In this document: one piece after another, positions 9,564 to 19,474 of the stretch
Layout: the number at the start of each line of letters is the position of its first letter
Position numbering within the stretch: position 1 is the first letter of the stretch
Source: Chromobacterium paludis
GTDB lineage: Bacteria > Pseudomonadota > Gammaproteobacteria > Burkholderiales > Chromobacteriaceae
NCBI RefSeq assembly: GCF_008275125.1
Contig: NZ_CP043473.1
Span: 1,798,001 to 1,862,000, forward strand
Length of the DNA stretch: 64,000 nucleotides
Direction of reading: 5' to 3'
Position numbers and translations under genes: made by a program
The notes under the pieces: generated by a model
Seen by the model: only the letters and a program-made list of their open reading frames with translations
The model's database searches: none
Told to the model about the DNA's origin: nothing

Positions 9564-12041
9564 CTAGCGGCCGTGCTGCGCTTCGCGAATCAGCGTTTCC
9601 GCCGTTTCCTTGTCGCCCATTTCCATATACAGCTTGGCCAGTTCCATTTTTTCCTGGTCCACTTCCGAGGCCGCCACCGCAGGGGCCGCCTGAGCGACAG
9701 GCGCGCGCGCCTCGGCCATCGCGGGGGCGGGAGGACTCAGATCCATCTCGAGCTCCGCGCCCTCTTCCGGCGCACGGGCGGCCACGATGGGCTCCATCAC
9801 GCCTACGCCCGGCCGATCGGTAGCCTGCGCAGCGGCGGCCTCGAACAAGGGATGCCCCGGCACCGCGGCCTTGCCCAGCTCGCAGATACGCTGCCACAGC
9901 GTACTGTCAGGACTCAACATGCCCTTGGCGGTCACCGCCTCCTGCAGAAACTCGTCCTTGTCAGGCTTGGCCGCCAGCACTTCCAGCAGTTTGAATCGCA
10001 AGTCCTGCCGCATCGGCTCCTTGTCCAGTCCGTCGCGCAGGATCACCACGGCCTGGTCGGCCCGGCCATACGCCAGATACACCTCGGCCTCGGCCATCAC
10101 GTCCACGGTGCCAAGATCGATGCCGCCGTCTTCCTTCTTCAGCGAACTCATCAAACTGGCCAGCGGCCCCATCGCGGGCCGAGTGGGCACGCCTATGGTG
10201 CTGGGATCCTCCGGCGCTTCCGACGCCCTGCCCTGCCGCTTGCGCCGCAGCAGCAACAAAGCCACCAGCCCCAGCGCCGCCGCTGCGCCGCCCAGCTTGA
10301 TCACGACATCCTTGTCAGTCAGCACCGCTATCGCATCATCCATCACGCCCTCGGCAGCCGGCTTGGGGGTCAAGGGCTGGGCGGGCTGGGACGGCGCGGG
10401 GGCCGGCTGAGGCTGATGCTGATTCGCCGCCGCTATCGCATTCGCCATGGATGCTACGGCTTTGGCTGGCGGAGCGGCTGCTTCCGGCGATTTATCGCCG
10501 GCCTTGGCCGCGGAGGCTGCAGTCGGCTTTGCCATGGCCTCCGCTGCGGCAGGTTGGGCTGTGGGCTTGGGCATGGCCGCGGCTGATTTTTCCTTCATGG
10601 GCGCAGACGCAGCAGGCTTCTGCTGTTGCAAGGCGCGGATTTTCTCTTCCAGCGCCCGCGTCCGCAACTCCGTTTCTTTCAACACCTTGTCCTGCTGCTG
10701 CAGCGTGTCACGCATCTTGCGCTCCGCCGCCAGCACCGCTGGCGACGAGGCCGCATGCGTCGGCGCGGGAGCGGGAGGCGCGGACATCGTCTTGGGTTCG
10801 GCCTTAGGCGGGGCTTTGGACTCGATCTTAGGCTGGGCCTTGGCTGGCGCAGGAGCGTTGCCTGCCGGTTTCGCGGCGGCGCCCGCTTGGTCCGCCTGCC
10901 GGCCCTCCGCCAGCAGCTTGGCCATCGACTCCTTCGGCTTGGCCTGCTCAACGGGAGCGGCGGCCTTGGCCGCGCTCGACGCCTCATGCAGCTTCCAGTG
11001 CGAGGGGTATCGCAGATCCGAGCCCGCCAGCAGCTTGTTGGCATCGCCATGAATGAAGGCGTCGGGATTGTCTTTCAGCAACTTGGCCGCCACATCCTGC
11101 CCGCGCTCATAGCCGCGCATGCGCGCCGCGATGCCGGACAAGGTATCGCCTTTGCTGACCTTGTAAACCTTGCTCGCCTCGGCAGGCTTTTCCTGTTCCG
11201 CCTTGCCCGCTTTTTCCGCCTTGGCCGCCATGGCAACCGGGGAGCCCTCCATGGACAGCACATAGGACTTTTGCGCCTTTACCGCGCCGGCGCTGACCTC
11301 CAAGCGGAAGGCCAGGTGCGGCACCGTGATAGGCAAGGCCGATGACAACAAAAGCATGCGGCGGCCATCTATGGACCTATCCAACTGGTGCGTAATGGAG
11401 GCGACTTGCTGCAGCAAGTCCTTGACCGGACCGCCTTGCGCGGTGTCCGCATAAATGGAAACCTGCAGCTGGTCGGCCTTGTCGAAAGCGCTGCCCAGCA
11501 GCGGCAGCTCGGCCATCAGCGGCTCGCCCAGCCGCGAACTGATGCGCAGATCGCCCAGGGCCGAACCATCCAGCCTGGAGCCCTGGTCAGGCGTGGCCGC
11601 ATGGGACTTGCCGTCCTCCCCCGCAGGCGCCGGAGTCTTGCGCCGCGGACCATCCCGCTTGTAATCAACCTCGAACTCGCGCACGAGCCGGCCATCCGGC
11701 CAACCCACCTCGACCGCGAAGCGCAATAAGGATTCGGCGAAGGCAGCGGGGCCGCGGACCATCACTTTGCGCAGCTTCCCATCCGCGCCTCGCACCAGGC
11801 TGAATTGCAGCATGCCGGCGGAGCCGCTGTAAGGAGACAGCAGAGGATAGCTATTGCGATCGGCCAAGTTGACTTGGGCAAAATCGCGGATGTCCTCATT
11901 GACGACCGGAATTTCAGCGGAGAACGTTTCGCCGTCGGATGAGAGCACATGGATCGGCCCCAGGCCCGCCAGCGCAGCCGATACGCTCCCCATTCCCGCC
12001 AACAGCAAGGCCAGACTCGCCATGCGTAAATTTGCAGCCAT
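9564..12041 (-). CDS. FimV/TspA-type inner-membrane protein, second copy
   Basis: An 825-residue protein with the FimV layout. A signal sequence precedes GLGPIHVLSSDGE, the conserved FimV N-terminal region. A LysM motif begins at YKVSKGDTLSGIA. A long Ala/Pro/Lys-rich linker with a coiled-coil stretch leads to one membrane segment (GGAAAALGLVALLLL). The cytoplasmic tail ends with the FimV C-terminal TPR-like motif (ELAKLYMEMGDKETAETLI). Known relatives organise the cell pole and support type IV pilus function and twitching. ATG 12041 gives a normal signal peptide; the Shine-Dalgarno match is weak. It stands directly after another FimV gene, separated by a terminator, so it is probably transcribed on its own. 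Confidence 0.85.
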   Translation of the reverse strand: MAANLRMASLALLLAGMGSVSAALAGLGPIHVLSSDGETFSAEIPVVNEDIRDFAQVNLADRNSYPLLSPYSGSAGMLQFSLVRGADGKLRKVMVRGPAAFAESLLRFAVEVGWPDGRLVREFEVDYKRDGPRRKTPAPAGEDGKSHAATPDQGSRLDGSALGDLRISSRLGEPLMAELPLLGSAFDKADQLQVSIYADTAQGGPVKDLLQQVASITHQLDRSIDGRRMLLLSSALPITVPHLAFRLEVSAGAVKAQKSYVLSMEGSPVAMAAKAEKAGKAEQEKPAEASKVYKVSKGDTLSGIAARMRGYERGQDVAAKLLKDNPDAFIHGDANKLLAGSDLRYPSHWKLHEASSAAKAAAPVEQAKPKESMAKLLAEGRQADQAGAAAKPAGNAPAPAKAQPKIESKAPPKAEPKTMSAPPAPAPTHAASSPAVLAAERKMRDTLQQQDKVLKETELRTRALEEKIRALQQQKPAASAPMKEKSAAAMPKPTAQPAAAEAMAKPTAASAAKAGDKSPEAAAPPAKAVASMANAIAAANQHQPQPAPAPSQPAQPLTPKPAAEGVMDDAIAVLTDKDVVIKLGGAAAALGLVALLLLRRKRQGRASEAPEDPSTIGVPTRPAMGPLASLMSSLKKEDGGIDLGTVDVMAEAEVYLAYGRADQAVVILRDGLDKEPMRQDLRFKLLEVLAAKPDKDEFLQEAVTAKGMLSPDSTLWQRICELGKAAVPGHPLFEAAAAQATDRPGVGVMEPIVAARAPEEGAELEMDLSPPAPAMAEARAPVAQAAPAVAASEVDQEKMELAKLYMEMGDKETAETLIREAQHGR

Positions 12042-12336
12042 TTGGATGTCCCAACCTTTGCCTGTATTGTTATCACCAGCCCGCCGGCCCACACTCGAGC
12101 GGCCTGGGCAGCCGCCGCCGCACTGAAGCCGCATGCTTGCCAATTAAACCTTATAGCCGTTTCAATTGGCAATCCCGCCCAGGCCCAGAATTACCAAGGT
12201 CATCAATTATCAAAATAGGCGCAAATATCGCCATCGCAAATGCCTGAACGCGTGATGGGCTGTTCGATGCCGCCTCATCCCCGATGGGGCAGGCGCAATG
12301 GCGGGCCAGGGGCCCAAAAGGGCGAGCATCCGGCAT
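12042..12336. other. intergenic stretch between the two FimV-type genes
   Basis: About 295 bases plus the terminator at 12337-12369. It contains a relatively AT-rich patch around 12185-12240 that may carry the promoter of the downstream fimV-like gene. No coding frame in it looks real. Confidence 0.4.
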
Positions 12337-12369
12337 AAAAAAACCGCCGTCGCATGGCTGCGATGGCGG
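12337..12369 (-). terminator. intrinsic terminator of the first FimV gene
   Basis: On the minus strand CCGCCATCGCA pairs with TGCGACGGCGG (one mismatch, four-base loop) and is followed by seven T. It begins 19 bases after the stop codon at 12389. Confidence 0.9.
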
Positions 12370-12388
12370 CCTTTCACGCCTGGCTGGC

Positions 12389-14605
12389 TCAAACGCTGAT
12401 TTTATCCAGCAAGGCCTGGGCCTCGTCCTTGAGCGAGCCCTGCGCCTCGCTCAACAAGTCTTGCAGCACTTCGCGCGCGCCTTCGCGGTCGCCCATATCC
12501 AGATATACCTTGGCCAAATCGAGCTTGGTTGCCAGCGGGTCGTCCAGTACGGACATGCCCTCCGTCTGGGCGCTCCCTTGCGCGGATGACTCAGCCGGCT
12601 CATTCAGCATGTCCGCATACAAAGACTCCAAACCTTCCGGCGCGGCTTCCGCCGTTGTCGCGGCGGCTTCGGCAGACACCGCGTCCAGATTGAAATCAAA
12701 GTCGAGCAGATTGTTCTCCGCCGCGGCCGGCTTGGCCGCTTCCGGCGCGGTCTCCGACGGCAACATGGCCTCCAGGTCGAAGTCCAGCATGTTGGCCTCT
12801 TGCGCCGGTTTTGGCGCATCCAGCGGGGCGTCGAACAAGGCGGCCAGCGGGTCCGCCTCTTCCTGGGCTTCGGGCGCCATTGCGGCGGGCTCCGCGGCCG
12901 GGGCAGATTCGGCGGCGTCCGAGCCGAACAGCTCCTTGTCCAAGTCGATCAGCTCGCCCTCAGGCGCAAGCGCTTCGGCATCCGGCAGGGTTTCCTCATT
13001 GCTCTGGTAGAGCGGATTGTCCGGATCAATGGCCCGTCCCAGGGTGACCGTCTTGGCCCACATCACGCCACGGCCATCGAAAGCCGCCTGCATTTCCCGC
13101 GCCAAGCGCTCGAAGCTAGCCGTATCCGGGCGCGCCGCGTACACCTCCATCAGTTTCATCCTGACTTCATGCCGCGACGGGTCCTTCAGCAAGGCGTCCT
13201 TGAGAATTTCCTCCGCCTGCTGGTCGCGGCCATAGGCGATGTACACTTCGGCCTCCGCCACCGGGTCCACCTCTGCGGCGTCGATGGCGCCGGCGGCCTG
13301 GGTGAAATTGCTCATGAAGGAGTTGGAGCCCGCCACCGTATTCGGGCCATGGCCGGTGACCGTCGCGCGGCCCAAGGTCGCGCTGGCATTGGCGTCCAGC
13401 GCCGCGGCCGCCCGGCGTCTGAGGATCATCGCCCCCAGCAGGCCCAGCAAGCCAAGCGCAGCCACGCCGCCGCCGACCAAGGGCAGATTCTCCATGATGC
13501 GGTCAAGCAGCGAGGGGGCCGGCGGGGGCGGCGGCGGCGCGACATGCGCCGGCTTGGGCTTGGCTGCCGGATGCGGGGGCTCCACCGGTTTCATCATCGG
13601 CTTGGGCGCGCTGGCGGATGCCGTCATTGGCGCGGAGGCGGCCTTCATGGGCGGCACCAGGCCGGACGCCTGCAAAGCCTTCAGTTGCTGCTCCAGCGCC
13701 GCGATGCGCGCAGTAGCGTCCTGCAAGGCTTTTTCGCGGGCATTGATCTGCTGCTGCAAATCATTGAGCCGGGCGCTATCGGCGCCATCGCCCGGCACCA
13801 GCTTGAGCACGTCGCCGCCCTTGCCCGCAGCCGGCGCGCCGCCGGACGCTTGCTGCTGGGCGCTAGCCGGCTCCGCTCCCAGGATGCTGGTCACCTGCTC
13901 AGCCGTCATTGCCTTGATCTTGCGCGACGACGGCACTTTCAGCAGGGCACCGGCCTTGGGATGGCTGACATCGCCGGCATCGAAAGCATCGGGATTTTCC
14001 TGGGCCAATGCCGCCATGGTCTGCCGCAGGCTGGCGCCACGCGGCCTGACCTTCAACGCCAGCGAGCGCAGGCTGGCGCCCTGTCTCACGCGCAGTTCCG
14101 CCGGAACGGCAGGCGTTTTTTTCGCCGGCGCGGCGGCGTGATAGCGCGATGCCTGGTCATTGTCGGCGTAGCTGGGCACATCCTGCACGATACTCTGCCC
14201 GCCGGGATTGTAATTGGCAGGATCCAGCAGCACGGTGTACTCGCGCACCGAACGGCCAGAAGGCGCTCTGGCCTCGACCACGAAGCGCAGGTAAGGATCA
14301 TTGATGGGACGAATGGAGCTGACGCGTATGGTGGCGCCCTTGGCGCTAGGGTTCAAAGCGAAGCGCAGCGATGACAATGCCGTAGCGTAATCGACATTCA
14401 AGGCCTGGAAGGTGCCGATATCGGCCAGGCCCACTCGGATGGCGTCCAGCTCATTGGCCGCGACGCCGGTCATTTCGATATCCGCCCGCAAAACCTCCCC
14501 CAGGTTGGAACGGACGTAAATTTTCCCCAATCCGGCCCAAGCGCAAGCAGAATACGCCAGGCTGATCAAAAGCATGCCAAGCTTGATTTTTCGCTGATTT
14601 CTCAC
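12389..14605 (-). CDS. fimV: FimV/TspA family protein
   Basis: A 738-residue protein. The signal peptide ends at ACAWA, followed by GLGKIYVRSNLGE and the FimV N-terminal domain. A LysM-like region (LRVRQGASLRSLAL) and a coiled coil (DLQQQINAREKALQDATARIAALEQQLKAL) follow, then a membrane segment (LPLVGGGVAALGLLGLLGAMI). The acidic cytoplasmic tail has a TPR-like EIYIAYGRDQQAEEIL unit and the C-terminal FimV motif (LDLAKVYLDMGDREGAREVL). In related bacteria FimV sits between asd/usg and truA, the same position as here. It is probably the orthologue, while the gene downstream is the extra copy. Confidence 0.88.
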   Translation of the reverse strand: MRNQRKIKLGMLLISLAYSACAWAGLGKIYVRSNLGEVLRADIEMTGVAANELDAIRVGLADIGTFQALNVDYATALSSLRFALNPSAKGATIRVSSIRPINDPYLRFVVEARAPSGRSVREYTVLLDPANYNPGGQSIVQDVPSYADNDQASRYHAAAPAKKTPAVPAELRVRQGASLRSLALKVRPRGASLRQTMAALAQENPDAFDAGDVSHPKAGALLKVPSSRKIKAMTAEQVTSILGAEPASAQQQASGGAPAAGKGGDVLKLVPGDGADSARLNDLQQQINAREKALQDATARIAALEQQLKALQASGLVPPMKAASAPMTASASAPKPMMKPVEPPHPAAKPKPAHVAPPPPPPAPSLLDRIMENLPLVGGGVAALGLLGLLGAMILRRRAAAALDANASATLGRATVTGHGPNTVAGSNSFMSNFTQAAGAIDAAEVDPVAEAEVYIAYGRDQQAEEILKDALLKDPSRHEVRMKLMEVYAARPDTASFERLAREMQAAFDGRGVMWAKTVTLGRAIDPDNPLYQSNEETLPDAEALAPEGELIDLDKELFGSDAAESAPAAEPAAMAPEAQEEADPLAALFDAPLDAPKPAQEANMLDFDLEAMLPSETAPEAAKPAAAENNLLDFDFNLDAVSAEAAATTAEAAPEGLESLYADMLNEPAESSAQGSAQTEGMSVLDDPLATKLDLAKVYLDMGDREGAREVLQDLLSEAQGSLKDEAQALLDKISV

Positions 14606-14753
14606 TGTCTACCTTCCGGCATTGTCGCATTTGTGTGATTTTTTTGGCGCGAGCCCGCCTCCGGGATGGCGGGCAACTGCTGCAATCTTAGGCCCTGGCA
14701 GGGCGTTTAGCCAGATGTCACAAGCGCCGGGACCTGGCCCGGCGCGGCGTTTG

Positions 14754-15764
14754 TCACATCAACGCGCTCTGTCCGGCCAGAATTTCCGCGATGCGCACAC
14801 AGTGAATGGCCGCGCCCGCCCGTACATTATCGGCCGAGACCCACAAGCTTAGCACGTTGCCATGACGGCGCAGGCGGCTGACCCAGACGCCCTCGTTGCC
14901 AGTGGCCTCCATCGGGCTCACGTAGCCGCCATGCTTGTCGCGGCTCACCAGCTGCAATCCTGCGGCCTTCAGGCGCTTTTGCACTTGCTCGAGGTCAAAC
15001 TCCTTATGCAGTTCGACTTGAATCGCCCAGGAGTGGCCAAAGAACACCGGCACGCGCGCGCAGCTCACTTCCAGCTGCTCCGGCTTCAGCCCCAGCAGGC
15101 GAGCGGTTTCGTCGCGCACCGAGCGCTCCTCTTCCGAATCGCCATTCTCGTCCACCTCTCCGATCTGCGGCAGCACATTAAAGGCGATGCGCTTGGCATA
15201 GACATTGACCTCGGCGTCGCGGTGCGAAAACAGCGCGGTGGTTTGGTCTGCCATTTCTTCCATCGCCTTCTGGCCGCTGCCGGATACGGCCTGATAGGTG
15301 GCGACGGTGACGCGCGCGATATCCAAGGGCAGCAGCGGCGCCAGCGCCAGCGCCAGCGGCGTCACCGTGCAATTGGGCACCGCCACCAGCGGCGCGCGGC
15401 CCAGGTCTGCCAGCTCGGCGGCATTGATGGCAGGCGCCACCAGCGGCACGCCGGCTTCCTGGCGGAAGGCGGAGCTGAAATCGACCACCGCCGCGCCGGC
15501 ATCGCGCGCCTGCGGCACGTATTGGCGGGATAGTTCGCTGCCGGCGGCGAAGATGGCCAGGCCGACATTTTCGAAACTGAACTCATCCACCGGGCGCACA
15601 TCCAGCTCCAGATTGCCCAGCGACACGGTGCTGCCGTCCTGCTCGGCGCTGTCCACCGCGAACACGCGGGCGGCCGGAAAATTGCGCTCGGCCAGCAAGT
15701 CCAACACGGCCTGGCCCACCAGACTGGTGGCGCCCACCACGGCGATTTGCAGAGAAGTCGACAT
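14754..15764 (-). CDS. aspartate-semialdehyde dehydrogenase paralogue (USG-1 position)
   Basis: A 336-residue protein with the GATSLVGQAVLDLL dinucleotide-binding start. Cys132 in VPNCTV sits at the catalytic nucleophile position, with YQAVSGSGQKAMEE and GHSWAIQVELHKE following. In many proteobacteria the gene at this site (usg) has lost catalytic residues; here the cysteine and neighbouring motifs are retained, so activity is plausible. The ATG at 15764 has AGGA eight bases upstream. It lies downstream of the main asd gene on the same strand, with a terminator between them. Confidence 0.85.
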   Translation of the reverse strand: MSTSLQIAVVGATSLVGQAVLDLLAERNFPAARVFAVDSAEQDGSTVSLGNLELDVRPVDEFSFENVGLAIFAAGSELSRQYVPQARDAGAAVVDFSSAFRQEAGVPLVAPAINAAELADLGRAPLVAVPNCTVTPLALALAPLLPLDIARVTVATYQAVSGSGQKAMEEMADQTTALFSHRDAEVNVYAKRIAFNVLPQIGEVDENGDSEEERSVRDETARLLGLKPEQLEVSCARVPVFFGHSWAIQVELHKEFDLEQVQKRLKAAGLQLVSRDKHGGYVSPMEATGNEGVWVSRLRRHGNVLSLWVSADNVRAGAAIHCVRIAEILAGQSALM

Positions 15765-15822
15765 ATTCGTATTCCTATTGTTACGGCACGCCCGCAGCAT
15801 ACGCGCAAGGCGCCATCCAATG

Positions 15823-15846
15823 CAAAAAGGGCACCGAAGTGCCCTT
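15823..15846 (-). terminator. intrinsic terminator of asd
   Basis: AAGGGCAC pairs with GTGCCCTT over a four-base loop, and on the minus strand this is followed by further T residues. It lies 52 bases beyond the asd stop codon at 15899. Confidence 0.82.
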
Positions 15847-15898
15847 GAATTCTATTACGGCCGGCACGCCGGCCGCAGGCTGGCGCCCATTCTACCCG

Positions 15899-17005
15899 TC
15901 AGCGCGCGATCAGGATACGCAGCATGCGGCGCAACGGCTCGGCGGCGCCCCACAGCAGCTGGTCGCCGATCACGAAGGCAGACAGGTAGTCGCCGCCCAT
16001 GTTCAGCTTGCGCACGCGGCCGACGCCCACTTCCAGCCCGCCGGTAATGGCGGCGGGAGTCAGCTCCTTGACCGAAATCTCGCGCTCGTTCGGCACCCAT
16101 TTCACCCAGTCGTTGCCGGACTGAATGATGGCTTCGATCTCGGACAGCGGCAGGTCCTTCTTCAGTTTCACGGTCAGCGCCAGGCTGTGGCAGCGCATGG
16201 CGCCGATGCGCACGCACAGACCATCCACCGGGATCACGCTGGCAGTGCCGAGAATCTTGTTGACCTCGGCCTGGCCCTTCCACTCTTCCTTGGACTGGCC
16301 ATTGTCCAGCTGCTTGTCGATCCAGGGGATCAGGCCGCCGGCCAGCGGCGCGCCGAAAAACTCGGTCGGCACATCCTCGCGGATGGCCTGCGCCACCTTG
16401 CGGTCGATGTCCAGAATGGCGGATGACGGCGTGGCCAGCTCATCGGCCACCGTGGCATGAATGGCGCCCATGCCCTTGAGCAGCTCGCGCATATGGTTGG
16501 CGCCGCCGCCGGAGGCGGCCTGGTAGGTCATGGACGACACCCAGTCCACCAGCCCCTCGCGGAACAGGCCATTCATGCCCATCAGCATGATGGAGTTGGT
16601 GCAGTTGCCGCCGATGAAGTCCTTGACGCCGCTGGCCAGGCCGCGGTCGATCAGATCGCGGTTGACCGGGTCCAACACGATGATGGCATCGTCCTGCATG
16701 CGCAGCGTGGAGGCGGCGTCTATCCAGTAGCCCTTCCAGCCCGCGGCGCGCAGCTTGCCGTACACCTCGGTGGTGTAATCGCCGCCCTGGCAGGTGACGA
16801 TCACATCCATCGCCTGCAGTTCGTCGATATTGCCGGCGTCTTTCAGCGGCGGCACATCACGGCCGATATCCGGCGCCTTGCCGCCGACATTGGAAGTGGT
16901 GAAGAACACCGGTTCGTCGATGACGGCGAAGTCGTTTTCTTCGCGCATGCGCTGCATCAGCACGGAACCCACCATGCCGCGCCAACCTACAAAGCCTACT
17001 CTCAC
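15899..17005 (-). CDS. asd: aspartate-semialdehyde dehydrogenase
   Basis: A 368-residue enzyme that reduces aspartyl phosphate to the semialdehyde for lysine, threonine, methionine and diaminopimelate synthesis. The N-terminus [19 protein letters not shown] is nearly identical in pattern to enterobacterial Asd. The nucleophile is Cys135 in [21 protein letters not shown] and the later GMRCHS-like RIGAMRCHS follow. The start is GTG 17005 because GGGAG lies seven bases upstream; a TTG at 17011 is in frame but unsupported. Confidence 0.97.
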   Translation of the reverse strand: MRVGFVGWRGMVGSVLMQRMREENDFAVIDEPVFFTTSNVGGKAPDIGRDVPPLKDAGNIDELQAMDVIVTCQGGDYTTEVYGKLRAAGWKGYWIDAASTLRMQDDAIIVLDPVNRDLIDRGLASGVKDFIGGNCTNSIMLMGMNGLFREGLVDWVSSMTYQAASGGGANHMRELLKGMGAIHATVADELATPSSAILDIDRKVAQAIREDVPTEFFGAPLAGGLIPWIDKQLDNGQSKEEWKGQAEVNKILGTASVIPVDGLCVRIGAMRCHSLALTVKLKKDLPLSEIEAIIQSGNDWVKWVPNEREISVKELTPAAITGGLEVGVGRVRKLNMGGDYLSAFVIGDQLLWGAAEPLRRMLRILIAR

Positions 17006-17332
17006 TATCAATCTCCCGAGTCTGTCCTAAGTCCGAATCGCGTATCGCGCCCCGTCTTGCGCGCGGCGGCGATGAAATTTTTGTTACTCCATTGTGCAGC
17101 GCGATACCGTGTCAGGCAATGGGGTGAATCGTTTTTATTGTGAAGGCAAGCGGAACAAACGGTTAAGCCAGCGCAGACACGGATCGCGATGCCGTCAACA
17201 GCCATGAACGCGCTTGATGGCAGCGGTCCGGCCTTGCCGGCTTGCGCGTGCCGCACGGGGGAAAAGCACGATGTGTCTTGGCGGCTGCGATTAAAAAAAC
17301 GCATCGCCCACGGCAAAACCCGTCTCAAATGC
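17006..17332. other. intergenic stretch between leuB and asd
   Basis: About 330 bases. A 124-codon open frame on the minus strand (17008-17382) overlaps the leuB terminator, has no ribosome-binding site and no recognisable domain, so it was not called. The asd promoter should lie here. A T-run on the minus strand near 17293-17299 has no convincing stem before it. Confidence 0.45.
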
Positions 17333-17367
17333 AAAACCGGCGGCTCCACTGGCGTGGCGCGCGCCGG
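17333..17367 (-). terminator. intrinsic terminator of the leu gene cluster
   Basis: A nested hairpin. The outer pairs are CCGGCG (17337-17342) with CGCCGG (17362-17367); the inner pairs are CCAC with GTGG around a four-base loop. TTTT follows on the minus strand. It begins 22 bases after the leuB stop. Confidence 0.62.
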
Positions 17368-17388
17368 CCGTTTAGGAAACACCGGGGC

Positions 17389-18453
17389 TTACAGCGCCGC
17401 CACCACCGCGTCGCCCATGCCGGAGCAGCTGACCTTTTCGCAGCCGGCTTCGTAAATATCGCCGGTACGGTAACCCTGGGCCAGCACCTTCTTCACCGCA
17501 CCCTCCACACGCTGAGCGGCGGCTTCCTGGCCGAAGCTGTAGCGCAGCATCATGGCGGCGGACAGGATGGTGGCCAGCGGGTTGGCCAGGTTCTGGCCGG
17601 CGATGTCCGGCGCCGAGCCGTGGCTAGGCTCGTACAACCCCTTGTTGTTCTGGTCCAAAGACGCCGATGGCAGCATGCCGATGGAGCCGGTCAGCATGGA
17701 GGCCTCATCGGACAGAATGTCGCCAAAGATATTGCCGGTGACCATCACGTCGAACTGCTTGGGGTTGCGCACCAGCTGCATCGCCGCGTTGTCGACATAC
17801 ATGTGCGACAACTCCACCTGCGGATATTCTCGCGCCACGTCTATCATGATTTCCTTCCAGAACTCAGTGGTTTCCAGCACATTGGCCTTGTCCACCGAGC
17901 ACAGCTTCTTTCCCCGCTTCATGGCGATGCCGAAGGCGACATGGGCGATGCGGCGCACTTCGCTCTCGCTGTAGCGCATGGTGTTGTAGGCTTCGCGCTC
18001 GCCCAGCTCATTGACGGCGATGCCGCGCGGCTGGCCAAAGTAAATGTCGCCGGTCAGTTCGCGCACGATCATGATGTCCAGCCCGGACACCACCTCCGGC
18101 TTCAAGGTGGAGGCGTTGGCCAGTTCCGGATACAGAATGGCCGGCCGCAAATTGGCGAACAGACCCAGGTCCTTGCGGATGGCCAACAGGCCACGCTCCG
18201 GCCGCAGCGGGCGATCCAGCTTGTCGTATTGAGGGCCGCCCACCGCGCCCAGCAGCACCGCGTCGGCCTCGCGGCACAGTTTCTGCGTGGCTTCCGGGTA
18301 CGGCGCGCCGTATTGATCGTAAGCGGCGCCCCCCAAGGGGGCGTGCTCGGTCTCAACTTTCAGGCCGTCTTGGCGCAATACGTCCAGCACGCGCTCGGCC
18401 TGGGCGATGATTTCCGGGCCGATGCCGTCACCGGGCAGAATGGCGATCTTCAT
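17389..18453 (-). CDS. leuB: 3-isopropylmalate dehydrogenase
   Basis: A 354-residue NAD-dependent enzyme that oxidises and decarboxylates 3-isopropylmalate in leucine synthesis. Landmarks are [15 protein letters not shown] at the start, [14 protein letters not shown] with the substrate arginine, and the metal-binding DAASM-equivalent LSDEASML. The NAD-binding [12 protein letters not shown] is near the end. AAGGAAG lies just upstream of ATG 18453. It is the last gene of the leuC-leuD-leuB cluster. Confidence 0.97.
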   Translation of the reverse strand: MKIAILPGDGIGPEIIAQAERVLDVLRQDGLKVETEHAPLGGAAYDQYGAPYPEATQKLCREADAVLLGAVGGPQYDKLDRPLRPERGLLAIRKDLGLFANLRPAILYPELANASTLKPEVVSGLDIMIVRELTGDIYFGQPRGIAVNELGEREAYNTMRYSESEVRRIAHVAFGIAMKRGKKLCSVDKANVLETTEFWKEIMIDVAREYPQVELSHMYVDNAAMQLVRNPKQFDVMVTGNIFGDILSDEASMLTGSIGMLPSASLDQNNKGLYEPSHGSAPDIAGQNLANPLATILSAAMMLRYSFGQEAAAQRVEGAVKKVLAQGYRTGDIYEAGCEKVSCSGMGDAVVAAL

Positions 18454-18463
18454 GGTTTCTTCC

Positions 18464-18784
18464 TTATTTCCGTTTATCTTCTTCGCGCCGGGTCAACCAC
18501 TCCACCAGCGCCTTTTCGCAGCACTTGAACACGATGTAGGCGGCCATTGCGGCATAGCCGGACAGCAATAGCTCGCCCAGCTGGCGCAGCGCGCCATCCA
18601 TCGCCGCCTGCCATCCCACCTCCAACCACAGTTTCAGGTTGAGTTGCAGCAGCAGGGCCAGGTTGACGGTGCCCGCGCCGAACAGCAAAAAGCTCAGTCC
18701 CAGCAGCAAGAAGGCCGCCAAGGGGTGGCGATGCAGCCAAGCCATCCGGCCGCGTCCGCCGCATCGCTTGCTCAACGCGCCCAT
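18464..18784 (-). CDS. small hypothetical membrane protein in the leu cluster
   Basis: A 106-residue protein with two hydrophobic stretches, at about 20-45 ([19 protein letters not shown]) and about 72-88, and a basic C-terminus RREEDKRK. I do not recognise a family. It sits between leuD and leuB on the same strand, 10 bases before leuB, so it is probably co-transcribed with them. No strong ribosome-binding site is visible before ATG 18784; an internal ATG at 18745 is an alternative start. Confidence 0.6.
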   Translation of the reverse strand: MGALSKRCGGRGRMAWLHRHPLAAFLLLGLSFLLFGAGTVNLALLLQLNLKLWLEVGWQAAMDGALRQLGELLLSGYAAMAAYIVFKCCEKALVEWLTRREEDKRK

Positions 18785-18805
18785 GAAGGCTGGTCGTCCG
18801 GCAGA

Positions 18806-19444
18806 TCAGGCGAACAGCCAGGGCTGTTCGGCGCGGCGCTTGGCTTCGAAAGCCTTGATCTCGTCCGCGTGCCGCAAGGTCAGGCCGATTTCATCCAGGC
18901 CGCCCAGCAGGCAATGCTTGCGGTGCTCGGTGATGTCGAACCCAAAGGTCTGGCCGGACGGGGTGGACACGGTCTGCGCCGCCAGGTCCACTTTCAGGCG
19001 GTAGCCCGGCGCGGCCTCGCACTCGCGGAACAGCTGGTCGACAATGTCCGCCGCCAGCACGATGGGCAGCAGGCCGTTCTTGTAGCAGTTATTGAAGAAG
19101 ATGTCGGCGAAGCTGGGCGCGATCACCACGCGGAAGCCCTGATCGTCCAGCGCCCACGGCGCGTGCTCGCGGCTGGAGCCGCAGCCGAAGTTCTCGCGCG
19201 CCAGCAGGATTTGCGCGCCTTGATAGCGCGGCTGGTTCAGCACGAAGTCCGGGTTCAGCGGACGCTGGCTATTGTCCATGCCCGGCTCGCCGTGATCCAG
19301 ATAACGCCATTCGTCGAACAGATTGGGTCCGAAGCCGGACCGCTTGATCGATTTCAGAAACTGCTTCGGGATAATGGCGTCGGTGTCGACATTGGCCCGA
19401 TCCAGCGGACAGACCAAGCCCTGCAAAGTGGTGAATGCTTTCAT
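18806..19444 (-). CDS. leuD: 3-isopropylmalate dehydratase small subunit
   Basis: A 212-residue swivelling-domain subunit that pairs with LeuC to isomerise 2-isopropylmalate to 3-isopropylmalate. The N-terminus includes [20 protein letters not shown], and the conserved [16 protein letters not shown] forms the substrate-binding loop. AGGGAG lies six bases before ATG 19444. Length is normal for the LeuD1 type. Confidence 0.97.
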   Translation of the reverse strand: MKAFTTLQGLVCPLDRANVDTDAIIPKQFLKSIKRSGFGPNLFDEWRYLDHGEPGMDNSQRPLNPDFVLNQPRYQGAQILLARENFGCGSSREHAPWALDDQGFRVVIAPSFADIFFNNCYKNGLLPIVLAADIVDQLFRECEAAPGYRLKVDLAAQTVSTPSGQTFGFDITEHRKHCLLGGLDEIGLTLRHADEIKAFEAKRRAEQPWLFA

Positions 19445-19474
19445 GCTGCGCTCCCTGTTCAGGATGGCGCGGGG

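Noticed and set aside
14754..15764. Reading the usg-position gene as a catalytically dead USG-1 relic
   Set aside because: The nucleophile cysteine and adjoining active-site motifs are still present.
17293..17299. T-run on the minus strand downstream of leuB as a second terminator
   Set aside because: No stable stem precedes it; the nested hairpin at 17333-17367 is the better candidate.
17008..17382. 124-codon minus-strand frame between leuB and asd
   Set aside because: It overlaps the leuB terminator, runs into the asd start region and has no recognisable domain or ribosome-binding site.
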